Part shown: positions 1 through 7,685 of the stretch, piece by piece
How positions within the stretch are numbered: the stretch's first letter is position 1
Layout of the letters: every line of letters starts with the position of its first letter
Assembly: GCA_027484425.1 (NCBI GenBank)
Contig: JAIXSZ010000053.1
Location: 1-55,514, forward strand
Source: Sphingobacteriales bacterium
Lineage (GTDB): Bacteria; Bacteroidota; Bacteroidia; Chitinophagales; Chitinophagaceae
Direction: 5' to 3'
Length of the DNA: 55,514 nt
Notes under the pieces: generated by a model
What the model was told of the DNA's origin: nothing
The model's input: the letters and a program-made list of their open reading frames with translations, nothing else
Database searches by the model: none
Program-made: the position numbers and the translations under genes

Positions 1-1500
1 GTGAAGATACAAGTGGGTGAACGTTTTTATTCGCCCATAGAGTTGTCGTCGTATATACTAAAGGAGCTAAAAAAACGTGCCGAGCACATACTGAAAGCCA
101 ATGTAAGCAAGGCAGTAATAACAGTGCCAGCTTACTTTAATGACTCGCAAAGGCAAGCCACTAGAGATGCTGGCAGATTAGCCGGGCTAGACGTGCTGCG
201 CATTATCAACGAGCCTACGGCAGCTAGCCTAGCGTATGGGATAGGTGCCAAACATGGCGAGGAAAAAACAATTGCTGTTTATGACTTGGGGGGTGGTACG
301 TTTGATGTATCGATACTTACTATCAGCAATGGGATATTTGAGGTACTGTCTACCAACGGAGATACGTACCTGGGTGGTGATGATATGGATAATGCGCTGG
401 CGCAGCACTGGTGCGGAGTGCTACAAGCCGATAGCGCTGATAAAATGCTGATGCAGCAACTGCGTGTAACAGCTGAGGAAGCTAAAAAACACCTGACGAC
501 CAATGATATTTATACTGGTAGTATAAATGGCATAGATGTACAAGTAACAAGGGCGGAATTTGAATCGTTGATACTACCTCTTGTGGAACGAACTATAACT
601 GCATGTACCAATGCGCTGGCAGATGCGGGACTAACCAAAAAACAAATAGATGCTGTCGTAATGGTGGGCGGCAGCACACGTGTGCCACTGGTAAAAAACA
701 GTGTGAGTGCATTCTTTGGGCAGGAGGTGCATGACAAACTGAACCCAGATGAGGTAGTGGCACTAGGAGCGGCTGTGCAGGCAGACATACTAGCAGGCAA
801 CAACACTGAAATGCTACTGCTGGATGTGACACCACTATCGCTAGGAATAGAAACAATGGGTGGGCTGATGGATGTGCTGATACCCCGTAACTCTAAAATA
901 CCTACTAGAGCTGGAAGACAATATACCACGCAGAAAGACGGACAAAGCGGCATGCGCATATCTGTGTATCAGGGCGAAAGAGATCTGGTGAAGGACAACA
1001 GAAAATTATCGGAATTTAACCTCACTGGCATACCCGGCATGCCTGCGGGCTTGCCCAAGGTAGAGGTAAACTTCCTGATAGATGCGGATGGTATACTACG
1101 TGTAAGTGCTACCGAACTAAGAAGTGGCATAGCGCAAACCATAGAGGTGAAACCACAATACGGACTGACCGACGAAGAGGTAGAAAACATGCTGCTGGAT
1201 AGCCTAACACATGCAAAGGAAGACATAAGCACCCGTGCATTGGTAGAAGCAGCTACGGAGGCCGAACAAATGCTAGAAACTACCGAAAAATTCATCAAAA
1301 AACACAGGGAGGCATTGACAGAAGATGAAGTAGCTACTACTCATACCTACATGCAATTGCTACGTGATGCTATAGCTGCGCAAGACAAAAACAAAATACA
1401 ACACCAAACCGAAGAACTGAATAATGTATCGAGACCTTATGCAGAGCGAGTAATGGAAGGCGCGCTGAAAGATGCAATGAGAGGTAAAAAGGTGATATAG
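1..1500 (+). CDS. hscA: Hsp70 chaperone, HscA-like, 5'-truncated by the window edge
   Basis: Hsp70-family ATP-dependent chaperone in the cytoplasm. The visible 499 residues carry the phosphate-2/adenosine parts of the ATPase (VPAYFNDSQRQATRDAG, INEPTAASLAYG, YDLGGGTFDVSI, VMVGGSTRVP), the substrate-binding beta-domain (LLLDVTPLSLGIET) and a helical lid. Full-length family members are about 610-640 residues, so roughly 105-120 N-terminal residues, including the first phosphate loop, lie upstream; the GTG at base 1 is an internal codon. The tail lacks the Gly-rich, EEVD-like acidic end of DnaK and the lid is short, which favours HscA (Fe-S cluster assembly chaperone) over DnaK. The isc genes that would settle this are not in the window. 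Family certain; HscA rather than DnaK is likely. Confidence 0.85.
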   Translation: MKIQVGERFYSPIELSSYILKELKKRAEHILKANVSKAVITVPAYFNDSQRQATRDAGRLAGLDVLRIINEPTAASLAYGIGAKHGEEKTIAVYDLGGGTFDVSILTISNGIFEVLSTNGDTYLGGDDMDNALAQHWCGVLQADSADKMLMQQLRVTAEEAKKHLTTNDIYTGSINGIDVQVTRAEFESLILPLVERTITACTNALADAGLTKKQIDAVVMVGGSTRVPLVKNSVSAFFGQEVHDKLNPDEVVALGAAVQADILAGNNTEMLLLDVTPLSLGIETMGGLMDVLIPRNSKIPTRAGRQYTTQKDGQSGMRISVYQGERDLVKDNRKLSEFNLTGIPGMPAGLPKVEVNFLIDADGILRVSATELRSGIAQTIEVKPQYGLTDEEVENMLLDSLTHAKEDISTRALVEAATEAEQMLETTEKFIKKHREALTEDEVATTHTYMQLLRDAIAAQDKNKIQHQTEELNNVSRPYAERVMEGALKDAMRGKKVI

Positions 1501-1583
1501 ATCGCTGCTTTTGGAATGAAGTATACTGTGTTAGTGCTTAGATAAGGGCAATGGTGGGATAGTGTTTTTATGAGCATCGTTAC

Positions 1584-1591
1584 TACCTTTG
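1584..1591 (+). promoter_or_regulatory. TAnnTTTG -7 element (TACCTTTG) for aspartate kinase
   Basis: Perfect match to the Bacteroidota -7 consensus, with its last base 8 nt before the ATG at 1600. Transcription would start at or just before the ATG, so the message is nearly leaderless. The motif lies downstream of the longer possible ATG start at 1570, which argues against that start. No clear TTG -33 element is visible. Confidence 0.7.
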
Positions 1592-1599
1592 TGCTGTTT

Positions 1600-2865
1600 A
1601 TGAAAGTTTACAAATTTGGGGGAGCATCGATTGCTGATGCTGGCAGAATGGCTGCATTGCTGCCTATAATAAGCGAAGAAAAAGAACCATTGCTGATAGT
1701 TATATCGGCAATGGGTAAGACTACAAATGCGCTAGAAAAGATAGTGCAATGCGCCGTAAATAAAGAATACACTGAAGCCGAACAACTTGCTACAAACCTA
1801 AAGCAGCAACATCTGGACTATGCTGAAAAGCTACTCTATGCCGATTACTATACAAATACAAAAGCAGCGTTAGAGGAATTGTTTGCAGGGTTTGACAAAG
1901 CAATCAAGCAAGCCGATATTAAAAGATTCGATTATTCTTATGATCAAATTGTGTGCATGGGTGAATTGTTCTCCTCATGCCTATTGCATGGCTACCTATG
2001 TCAAAACAGCTTAAGCACTACCTGGGTAGATATAAGAAAAGTATTGATAACGGATGATACCTATAGGGATGCCGTAATAGACTGGAGCAGAAGTGCACTG
2101 CAAGCCGAAGCTACTGTAGGCAGGGAACTGAAGAAAAAGAAAATAGTAGTTACTCAAGGTTTTATTGGTGCTACTGCGGCTGGAGATTCAGTGACGCTGG
2201 GCAGAGAGGGGTCGGACTATACTGCGGCTGTGCTTGCTGCTATGTTGCACATGAACAGTGTGACGATTTGGAAAGATGTAGATGGTTTTAGGAATGCTGA
2301 TCCTAAGCTGTTTCCGGGTACTGTGAAAATCGATGCTATATCTTATGCTGAAGTGATAGAAATGGCGTTTTACGGAGCACAAATCATACATCCCAAAACC
2401 ATAAAACCATTGCACAACAACAACATACCGTTGTACGTGAAGTGCTTTTTGGATAAAAACCTATCGGGTTCTGTTATAAAGGCAGATGCAGGAGATGTAC
2501 ACTACCCTCCTATGATAGTGCTGAAAGAAAAACAAGTGCTGGTTCAGGTAACTACCCGCGATTTTTCGTTTATTACAGAAGACAATCTGAGTAAACTGTA
2601 CAGTATTTTTCATGACTTAAAAGTGAAGATAAACCTGATTCAGAATGCCGCAATTAGTTTTGTAGCATGTATTGATAATAGAGATGACAAAGTAACACCA
2701 CTGATAAAGGCACTGAGTAAAGATTATAAAGTGACAATCAATGAGCAGGTAAGCCTACTAACTGTGCGACACTATACAAGAGAAATAGTAGAAGAATTGA
2801 CCAAAGTCCACACCCTATTGCTGAGACAAGAAACACGCAAAACCCTGCAAGTGGTAATGAAATAA
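1600..2865 (+). CDS. Aspartate kinase (monofunctional)
   Basis: Phosphorylates L-aspartate with ATP, the first step to lysine, threonine and methionine; cytoplasmic. The 421-residue protein opens with the kinase motif KFGGASIADAGRM and has the GREGSDYTAA substrate/nucleotide segment, followed by C-terminal ACT-type regulatory sequence (about residues 290-421). There is no homoserine dehydrogenase domain, so it is not the ThrA fusion. ATG 1600 is chosen over the in-frame ATG at 1570 because a TACCTTTG promoter sits between them and because the conserved MKVYKFGG start begins there. The two ACT regions suggest feedback control by an end-product amino acid. I cannot tell which isoform (lysC-like or thrA-like) this is, so no symbol is given. 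Confidence 0.92.
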   Translation: MKVYKFGGASIADAGRMAALLPIISEEKEPLLIVISAMGKTTNALEKIVQCAVNKEYTEAEQLATNLKQQHLDYAEKLLYADYYTNTKAALEELFAGFDKAIKQADIKRFDYSYDQIVCMGELFSSCLLHGYLCQNSLSTTWVDIRKVLITDDTYRDAVIDWSRSALQAEATVGRELKKKKIVVTQGFIGATAAGDSVTLGREGSDYTAAVLAAMLHMNSVTIWKDVDGFRNADPKLFPGTVKIDAISYAEVIEMAFYGAQIIHPKTIKPLHNNNIPLYVKCFLDKNLSGSVIKADAGDVHYPPMIVLKEKQVLVQVTTRDFSFITEDNLSKLYSIFHDLKVKINLIQNAAISFVACIDNRDDKVTPLIKALSKDYKVTINEQVSLLTVRHYTREIVEELTKVHTLLLRQETRKTLQVVMK

Positions 2866-2885
2866 TAAAATTTATGGGCACAAAA

Positions 2886-2920
2886 AAACAGGCACTATCA
2901 AATAACGATAGTGCCTGTTT
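2886..2920. terminator. Bidirectional intrinsic terminator between convergent genes
   Basis: Perfect 14-bp inverted repeat (2886-2899 with 2907-2920) and a 7-nt loop. On the minus strand it is followed by a run of T (complement of 2882-2888), so it terminates the 2944-3789 gene well; on the plus strand it lies 20 bp after the aspartate kinase stop and is followed only by AT-rich sequence. Confidence 0.85.
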
Positions 2921-2943
2921 AAATATTAAGTATTTAGAATTGC

Positions 2944-3789
2944 TTATTGCTTAACCACCTGTTGAACAGTGCGGTTACCTTCGCTTTCTACAACTACCAT
3001 ATATGCTCCTGGAGCCCAGTTAGCCGTGTTGAAGCTTGTAGTTGCAGCTACATTACCTGCTTCCACAGAAGTGTTGGCTACTGATCTGCCAGTGATATCA
3101 TATACAGCAACTGTGTATGCGCCAGTAATGTTACCAACTTGTACATTTAGCTGGCCTATAACTGGATTAGGGAATGCAGTAACCGCAACTGAATTTGTAA
3201 CCACTGGAACTGAAGTAGGAGTATATTGGGTCAATACTTTAGTAACATTAGCACCTACGTCGGCAGAATTAGGTCCACCACTTCCATCTACAGCGTTAAC
3301 GGTAAGGTACATTGTGATATTCCCTACTCCTGTAGCAGGTGCAGTCCATGAGAAAGATTTGCTGAGTGGACCAGCTATAGTGGAGCTTTGCTCAATTATG
3401 TTAAGACTAGACAAAGAATGAGAAACTACACTAGTTGGCAAAGCAGTGAACGTACCTGCCTGCGCCTGTGTAGCACCAGTACCTGATACAGCTGCATACT
3501 GAAATCCAAAACTATTAAGAGAGGTATGACTACCGGTAACAGTAACTGTGTAAGTCATTCCAGCTACATATTTAGTCACCTGAACACCGCCTGCAGAATC
3601 GACTCTGATGGCTGCGGTAGTTGCTGCTGAAATTGCACCATGACAACCACCACCTGCACAGTTTGCAGTGGAGGCTTTGGCTCCGGTCCTATTGCCACCT
3701 GCGCCTGCGGCTGCACCACCTTGGTTACTCATTAAAACAGTAGCAATCATACCTGCTGAAAGAGTAAATAGTAAAATTTGTTTTTTCAT
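2944..3789 (-). CDS. Secreted choice-of-anchor/Reeler-like protein with CxxxxCH motif and T9SS sorting domain
   Basis: 281 residues. An N-terminal signal peptide (about 1-25) is followed by a Gly/Ala-rich stretch with C44-x4-C49-H50, then a beta-rich domain of the choice-of-anchor V / Reelin-like type (YVAGMTYTVTVTG, FGFQYAAV, FSWTAPATGVGNITMYLTVNAVDG). The last 80 residues are a T9SS type A sorting domain (AFPNPVIGQLNVQV, YDITGRSV, WAPGAYMVVV). The protein is expected to cross the outer membrane by T9SS and be surface-attached or released. The Cys-Cys-His motif is reminiscent of c-type haem attachment, but one CxxxxCH copy is weak evidence for haem. Function unknown. It is transcribed alone, convergent with aspartate kinase. 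Confidence 0.8.
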   Translation of the reverse strand: MKKQILLFTLSAGMIATVLMSNQGGAAAGAGGNRTGAKASTANCAGGGCHGAISAATTAAIRVDSAGGVQVTKYVAGMTYTVTVTGSHTSLNSFGFQYAAVSGTGATQAQAGTFTALPTSVVSHSLSSLNIIEQSSTIAGPLSKSFSWTAPATGVGNITMYLTVNAVDGSGGPNSADVGANVTKVLTQYTPTSVPVVTNSVAVTAFPNPVIGQLNVQVGNITGAYTVAVYDITGRSVANTSVEAGNVAATTSFNTANWAPGAYMVVVESEGNRTVQQVVKQ

Positions 3790-4232
3790 TTTTTGTTTAT
3801 TTTTAGGTTTAGATTATGTACTTAACAATTAATTAGGTAAATGTATGCATTTGTAACTTACAAACAAAACTATGACATTTCTACAACAAATATCATGCCA
3901 CTTATGCAAATTATCAACTATTGGTTAAAAAATATTTTGGGTTATTTTTTTGTAGTCGAATAGATCAAGTGTTAAAATTAATAAACAGCAAAGCAAAAAA
4001 TAGTTTTAATAACACAAAGACCAGTAAAATGCATGGCAATAGAACTACAACAAAACAAGAATGAAATGCTTTATTTAATGCTGAAAATCAGCTAATTTTA
4101 TAACTTAGGTCATTTAATATATTATGGCATGGTTTTGGCGTTATGAAAATAATTATTCTTAGAGTTTGAAAAGTCAGCATTTAATAGTAACTTTCTGTTA
4201 AAATAGTTCTAACCAATTAAAAACAACAGCCT
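3790..4232. other. AT-rich divergent intergenic region
   Basis: 443 bp between two divergent genes, strongly AT-rich, with no supportable ORF or RNA. It holds two imperfect promoter candidates: minus-strand TACATTTA (3838-3845) for the secreted protein, and plus-strand TTG-N19-TAACTTTC (TTG 4166-4168, -7 at 4188-4195) for the membrane protein. I see nothing else in it. Confidence 0.55.
4188..4195 (+). promoter_or_regulatory. Candidate -7 element TAACTTTC with TTG 19 nt upstream
   Basis: One mismatch to TAnnTTTG; a TTG at 4166-4168 gives a spacing of 19 nt, within the usual range for this phylum. The predicted leader to ATG 4233 is about 30 nt. Confidence 0.45.
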
Positions 4233-4694
4233 ATGTTTTTCACAAGAACTCACGAATTTTCAATCAACATCCCCAAAGATGAATTTAAGAATCGACTGAT
4301 AGGCAAACACGTAAAAATTCACAATCTAGACTTTGAGGTAATTGAATCTGAATACAATCTAACTATTATTCCACATGCCGAGCAAGTGACTGAAATAAAA
4401 ACGTTGCCAGTTACAGTTCTCGACTTTAAAGACGACGGAGGCAAAACTAAAGTTGTTATGCAATCGAGATTACGTCAGCTAGATGCTGGTGGACCTCAAT
4501 TGATAATGATATTCTGTGTATTTCTACTGGCAGCCTCCGTCATATTATTTATAACTAGTGAAGATTTAAAAATCACCTTTACTTTTTTAGGAATATTTTT
4601 ATTGACATTCACCACTTTTTGGTACAGAATGCAAACTGGGTATTTTGATTACGTAAGAAAAATAAAAACTTATGTAACTACAAAGGGAGCGTAA
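4233..4694 (+). CDS. Small membrane protein of unknown function
   Basis: 153 residues that I do not recognise. About 95 N-terminal residues are soluble and mixed charged. Two closely spaced hydrophobic segments follow (about 93-110 and 114-131, joined by SEDLKI), then a short basic tail. Such a two-helix C-terminal hairpin suggests an inner-membrane protein with a cytoplasmic N-terminal domain. It stands alone between its own promoter candidate and a hairpin terminator. The ATG follows AT-rich sequence without a Shine-Dalgarno site, as usual here. Confidence 0.7.
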   Translation: MFFTRTHEFSINIPKDEFKNRLIGKHVKIHNLDFEVIESEYNLTIIPHAEQVTEIKTLPVTVLDFKDDGGKTKVVMQSRLRQLDAGGPQLIMIFCVFLLAASVILFITSEDLKITFTFLGIFLLTFTTFWYRMQTGYFDYVRKIKTYVTTKGA

Positions 4695-4699
4695 AATAA

Positions 4700-4732
4700 T
4701 AGCATCACTGACGTTTGTGGTTAGTGATGCTA
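4700..4732. terminator. Hairpin between convergent genes
   Basis: Perfect 10-bp inverted repeat (4700-4709 with 4723-4732), 13-nt loop, just after the stop of the 4233 gene. No strong T-run follows on either strand, so it is a moderate terminator candidate. Confidence 0.5.
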
Positions 4733-4771
4733 CTATACTTTATATTTCACAGACTGTTGGTGATTCCGATA

Positions 4772-5398
4772 CTATTGTATAAACTTTTTGAGGGTGTCAA
4801 TTGGCACATCTCCACAGTAAACTTTTAACAACTTACGATCTGCACTGTATATATTGAGTTGAGGCAGAGTTTGGTACAAAAAAACATCATCGATAAAGGT
4901 GGAACTATCGTACCCAATGTACATAGCTGGATAACGAACTATGCGGTGGCGCTCTGCAAAGTCGGGGATGTACATTTTTGATTTCTCGCCAGTGAGCAGC
5001 ACAATTTTTGATTTCTTAAACAGCTTTATGTTATCTTCTATTTTGAAGGTAGCATCTTCGCAATGGAGACATGTAGGATTAAACATCATGACAAACAAGT
5101 TAGCGCCATTATTCAATTCTTTATCGGTGACCTGATAAAATGAACCTTTGTTTTGACCCTGAATTACCGGCGGTTTTTTGTGTTTTTTTATCTTTCCTTT
5201 TTTGTTGAGTGTCACTTTGTCAATGCCACCTGTAGAGTCGTGATAGGCTAAAAACAGCAACCCTGGCATGGGCGCATCTTTTTGTTTGTAATCAATATTG
5301 GCAAGGGGGGTATTTTGTGTAGATTTGACTGTCTCCTGAGCATGCATTGACACATGACCGGCGAGCAATAGAGATAGCATAAATGTCCTTAGTACCAT
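4772..5398 (-). CDS. Periplasmic thioredoxin-like protein with CxxC motif
   Basis: 208 residues. A signal peptide (MVLRTFMLSLLLAGHVSMHA, about 1-20) directs it to the periplasm. C110-L-H-C113 within FNPTCLHCEDAT sits after a beta-strand (LFVMMF), as in thioredoxin/TlpA folds, and RYPAMYIG supplies the cis-proline loop. The middle dipeptide LH is unlike thioredoxin's GP, which implies a different redox potential. Likely a thiol-disulfide oxidoreductase; the substrate is unknown. It is divergent from rarA with only 43 bp between them, and its promoter overlaps the rarA start codon. Confidence 0.75.
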   Translation of the reverse strand: MVLRTFMLSLLLAGHVSMHAQETVKSTQNTPLANIDYKQKDAPMPGLLFLAYHDSTGGIDKVTLNKKGKIKKHKKPPVIQGQNKGSFYQVTDKELNNGANLFVMMFNPTCLHCEDATFKIEDNIKLFKKSKIVLLTGEKSKMYIPDFAERHRIVRYPAMYIGYDSSTFIDDVFLYQTLPQLNIYSADRKLLKVYCGDVPIDTLKKFIQ

Positions 5399-5434
5399 GT
5401 TGCTAATTTAGGTATTAAAAACAAAAAACAAACA

Positions 5435-5442
5435 CAAATATA
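5435..5442 (-). promoter_or_regulatory. TAnnTTTG -7 element (TATATTTG) for the thioredoxin-like gene
   Basis: Perfect consensus on the minus strand; the predicted leader to the ATG at 5398 is about 30 nt. It touches the rarA ATG at 5442, so the two transcription units overlap at their 5' ends. Confidence 0.6.
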
Positions 5443-6710
5443 TGCCTGACATTAACATACCATTGGCTGAAAGAGTGCGCCCACAAACCCTTGAAGACTT
5501 TATAGGGCAGGAGCATCTGGTGGGTAAAGGTAAAGTGCTAGAGCAAATGATACATAATGGCACAACAAGATCATTGCTATTTTGGGGACCACCAGGGGTT
5601 GGCAAAACCACACTTGCACAGATATTAGCCCACTCAATGAACATGATTTTCTTTACCCTGAGTGCTATAGATAGTGGGGTAAAAGAAGTGCGTAATGTGA
5701 TAGAGCAAGCTCGCAAAGCAGGGCATGCTTTGTTGTTTATAGACGAGATACATCGATTTAACAAAGTTCAACAAGACAGTCTGCTAGGAGCAGTAGAAAA
5801 AGGCATAATAACACTGATAGGTGCAACTACCGAAAATCCATCGTTTGAGGTAATTAGCGCCCTACTCAGCAGATGTCAGGTATATGTACTGCAACCACTT
5901 ACCGAGCATCATCTGAAAGCACTAGTAGCACAGGCAATGCAAAAAGATGAATGGCTGCAACAGCAGCAAATCAACATTGTAGAATGGGAGGCGCTGATAC
6001 AACTAAGTGGTGGAGATGCTCGCAAACTACTCAATTTGACAGAACTGGTAGCAGGGTCATTGCCAGCAGATAATAGGAACATAACCAATGCAGTGGTACA
6101 AGACATAGTGCAACGTAAAATGGCACTGTATGACAAAACTGGCGAACAGCATTATGACATCATATCGGCATTCATAAAGTCAATAAGAGGTAGCGATCCC
6201 AACGCAGCGGTGTACTATTTAGCACGAATGATAGCTGGTGGTGAAGATCCAAAATTTATTGCACGACGACTAATAATATTGGCTAGTGAAGATATCGGCA
6301 ATGCTAATCCTAATGCATTGCTGCTGGCTACCAGTTGTTTTCAGGCAGTAGAAATGATAGGCTATCCTGAATGCAGAATTATACTATCGCAAGCAGTTAC
6401 CTATTTGGCATCATCCGTTAAGAGTAATGCTGCCTACATGGCTATAAACAATGCTCAAGATCTGGTAGCTAAAACCGGCGATCTCCCGGTGCCACTATCA
6501 ATAAGAAATGCACCAACAGGACTGATGAAAAAACTTGATTATGGCAAGGGCTATCAGTATGCACATGACTACCCCGGTAATTTTGTTTCTCAAGAATTTC
6601 TGCCAGATGCTATAACCGGTGCAAAATTATATGAACCAGGCGATAATGCTAGCGAGGCAAGACAGAGAGAATATTTGAAACAGTGCTGGAAAGAGAAGTA
6701 TGGCTATTAA
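5442..6710 (+). CDS. rarA: Replication-associated recombination protein A (RarA/MgsA AAA+ ATPase)
   Basis: 422-residue AAA+ ATPase of the clamp-loader-like RarA/Mgs1/WRNIP1 family, which acts at stalled replication forks and single-stranded DNA ends. Walker A GPPGVGKT (49-56), Walker B LLFIDEIHRF (97-106), sensor 1 GATTENPSFE, the arginine-finger segment LLSRCQVY, and the C-terminal tetramerisation region (SIRGSDPNAAVYYLARMI, RLIILASEDIGNANP) are all present. Length matches the family (about 420-450), and the start at ATG 5442 fits the conserved N-terminus PLAERVRPQTLEDFIGQEHL. No plus-strand promoter consensus is evident in the 43-bp gap. Confidence 0.96.
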   Translation: MPDINIPLAERVRPQTLEDFIGQEHLVGKGKVLEQMIHNGTTRSLLFWGPPGVGKTTLAQILAHSMNMIFFTLSAIDSGVKEVRNVIEQARKAGHALLFIDEIHRFNKVQQDSLLGAVEKGIITLIGATTENPSFEVISALLSRCQVYVLQPLTEHHLKALVAQAMQKDEWLQQQQINIVEWEALIQLSGGDARKLLNLTELVAGSLPADNRNITNAVVQDIVQRKMALYDKTGEQHYDIISAFIKSIRGSDPNAAVYYLARMIAGGEDPKFIARRLIILASEDIGNANPNALLLATSCFQAVEMIGYPECRIILSQAVTYLASSVKSNAAYMAINNAQDLVAKTGDLPVPLSIRNAPTGLMKKLDYGKGYQYAHDYPGNFVSQEFLPDAITGAKLYEPGDNASEARQREYLKQCWKEKYGY

Positions 6711-6722
6711 TGTACTTAAATA

Positions 6723-7529
6723 CTAGGGATTGTAATATGCAAGTGCCTTTGGCAACAACGCTTTAATGTCTTTGATACGCTCGTCATCGTTTGGGTGAGT
6801 GCGTAAAAAACCAGGTGTAGTTGATGCACCACTTACCGCCTTCATTCGTTCCCAAAAGCCAACAGCAGCATTAGGATTGTAAGAGCCAACAGCCATATAG
6901 TAAAGGCCAGCCTCATCTGATTCGCTTTCGTGTTTGCGAGAGTATGCCAATACACCGAGTGTACTACTAATGCCGTAGGCGCTATTGAATAATGATTGCG
7001 TTTCTTGTGGTTTGGATGACAAAAGAACCGAAAGTGCTGTGCCACCATATTGCACCAATAGCTGCTGGCTCATGCGCTCATTGCCATGCCTCAGCACTGC
7101 ATGCGCAATTTCATGACCCATTACTACTGCAAGGTCAGTATCGTTAGCTGCTAGCGCTAGTATACCACTGTAAACCACGATTTTACCGCCAGGCAAGCAC
7201 CATGCATTTACCTCAGGGTTGTTTACGAGATTAAACTCCCATTGATAATCTTTGATAAGATCTGCTTTGCCTATTCCTGACAGATATTGCTGTACCGCTA
7301 CAGTTAATTTAGCCCCTACCCTTTTTACCATTTCAGCTTCTGGTGTACCTACTACTGGTGGATTGGCTGTAATAAATTCAGAATATTGCTGACCCGACAA
7401 TGATGTGATTGTAGCATCGTCTACCAAACTAAGGGTGTTACGTCCATTTGCATTTTTTTTGCAAGCATAAAAAATAACGGCAGACGTTATAACACCCAAC
7501 ATTACAAATAAAAAAGAGAGTTTTTTCAT
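6723..7529 (-). CDS. M48-family zinc metalloprotease lipoprotein (LoiP/YggG-like)
   Basis: 268 residues from ATG 7529. A lipoprotein signal ends at VIFYA-C23, predicting an envelope-anchored lipoprotein. The zinc site is HEIAH (139-143) with the third ligand in the ESESDEAG helix; FLRTHPNDDERI is the usual C-terminal M48 signature. Homologues degrade damaged or misassembled envelope proteins. A longer reading frame reaches 7598, but a perfect TACCTTTG promoter (7576-7583) lies inside that extension and the lipobox only makes sense from 7529. Convergent with rarA, 12 bp from its stop. Confidence 0.9.
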   Translation of the reverse strand: MKKLSFLFVMLGVITSAVIFYACKKNANGRNTLSLVDDATITSLSGQQYSEFITANPPVVGTPEAEMVKRVGAKLTVAVQQYLSGIGKADLIKDYQWEFNLVNNPEVNAWCLPGGKIVVYSGILALAANDTDLAVVMGHEIAHAVLRHGNERMSQQLLVQYGGTALSVLLSSKPQETQSLFNSAYGISSTLGVLAYSRKHESESDEAGLYYMAVGSYNPNAAVGFWERMKAVSGASTTPGFLRTHPNDDERIKDIKALLPKALAYYNP

Positions 7530-7575
7530 GATTTTAAATAGTATACTACGAATAATTAGACAGAAAACAGTTGTA

Positions 7576-7583
7576 CAAAGGTA
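7576..7583 (-). promoter_or_regulatory. TAnnTTTG -7 element (TACCTTTG) for the M48 lipoprotein gene
   Basis: Perfect minus-strand consensus about 47 nt upstream of ATG 7529, giving an approximately 40-nt leader. It helps fix the start codon. Confidence 0.65.
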
Positions 7584-7630
7584 GCATGAAAGCGACAAAC
7601 GAACCCTAAAACAAATGAACTTTAGTTTAA

Positions 7631-7662
7631 TAAAAAAGTGGGAATACGATTATATCCCCACT
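7631..7662 (-). terminator. Intrinsic terminator of the secreted metalloprotease gene
   Basis: Stem agtggg/cccact (7637-7642 with 7657-7662) around a partly paired AT loop; on the minus strand it is followed directly by six T. It lies about 25 bp after the stop codon. Confidence 0.65.
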
Positions 7663-7685
7663 CAATATCCTATTTTGACCAAGAG

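Noticed and set aside
510..959. 149-residue minus-strand frame inside the Hsp70 gene
   Set aside because: Fully overlapped by the conserved chaperone sense frame; antisense shadow.
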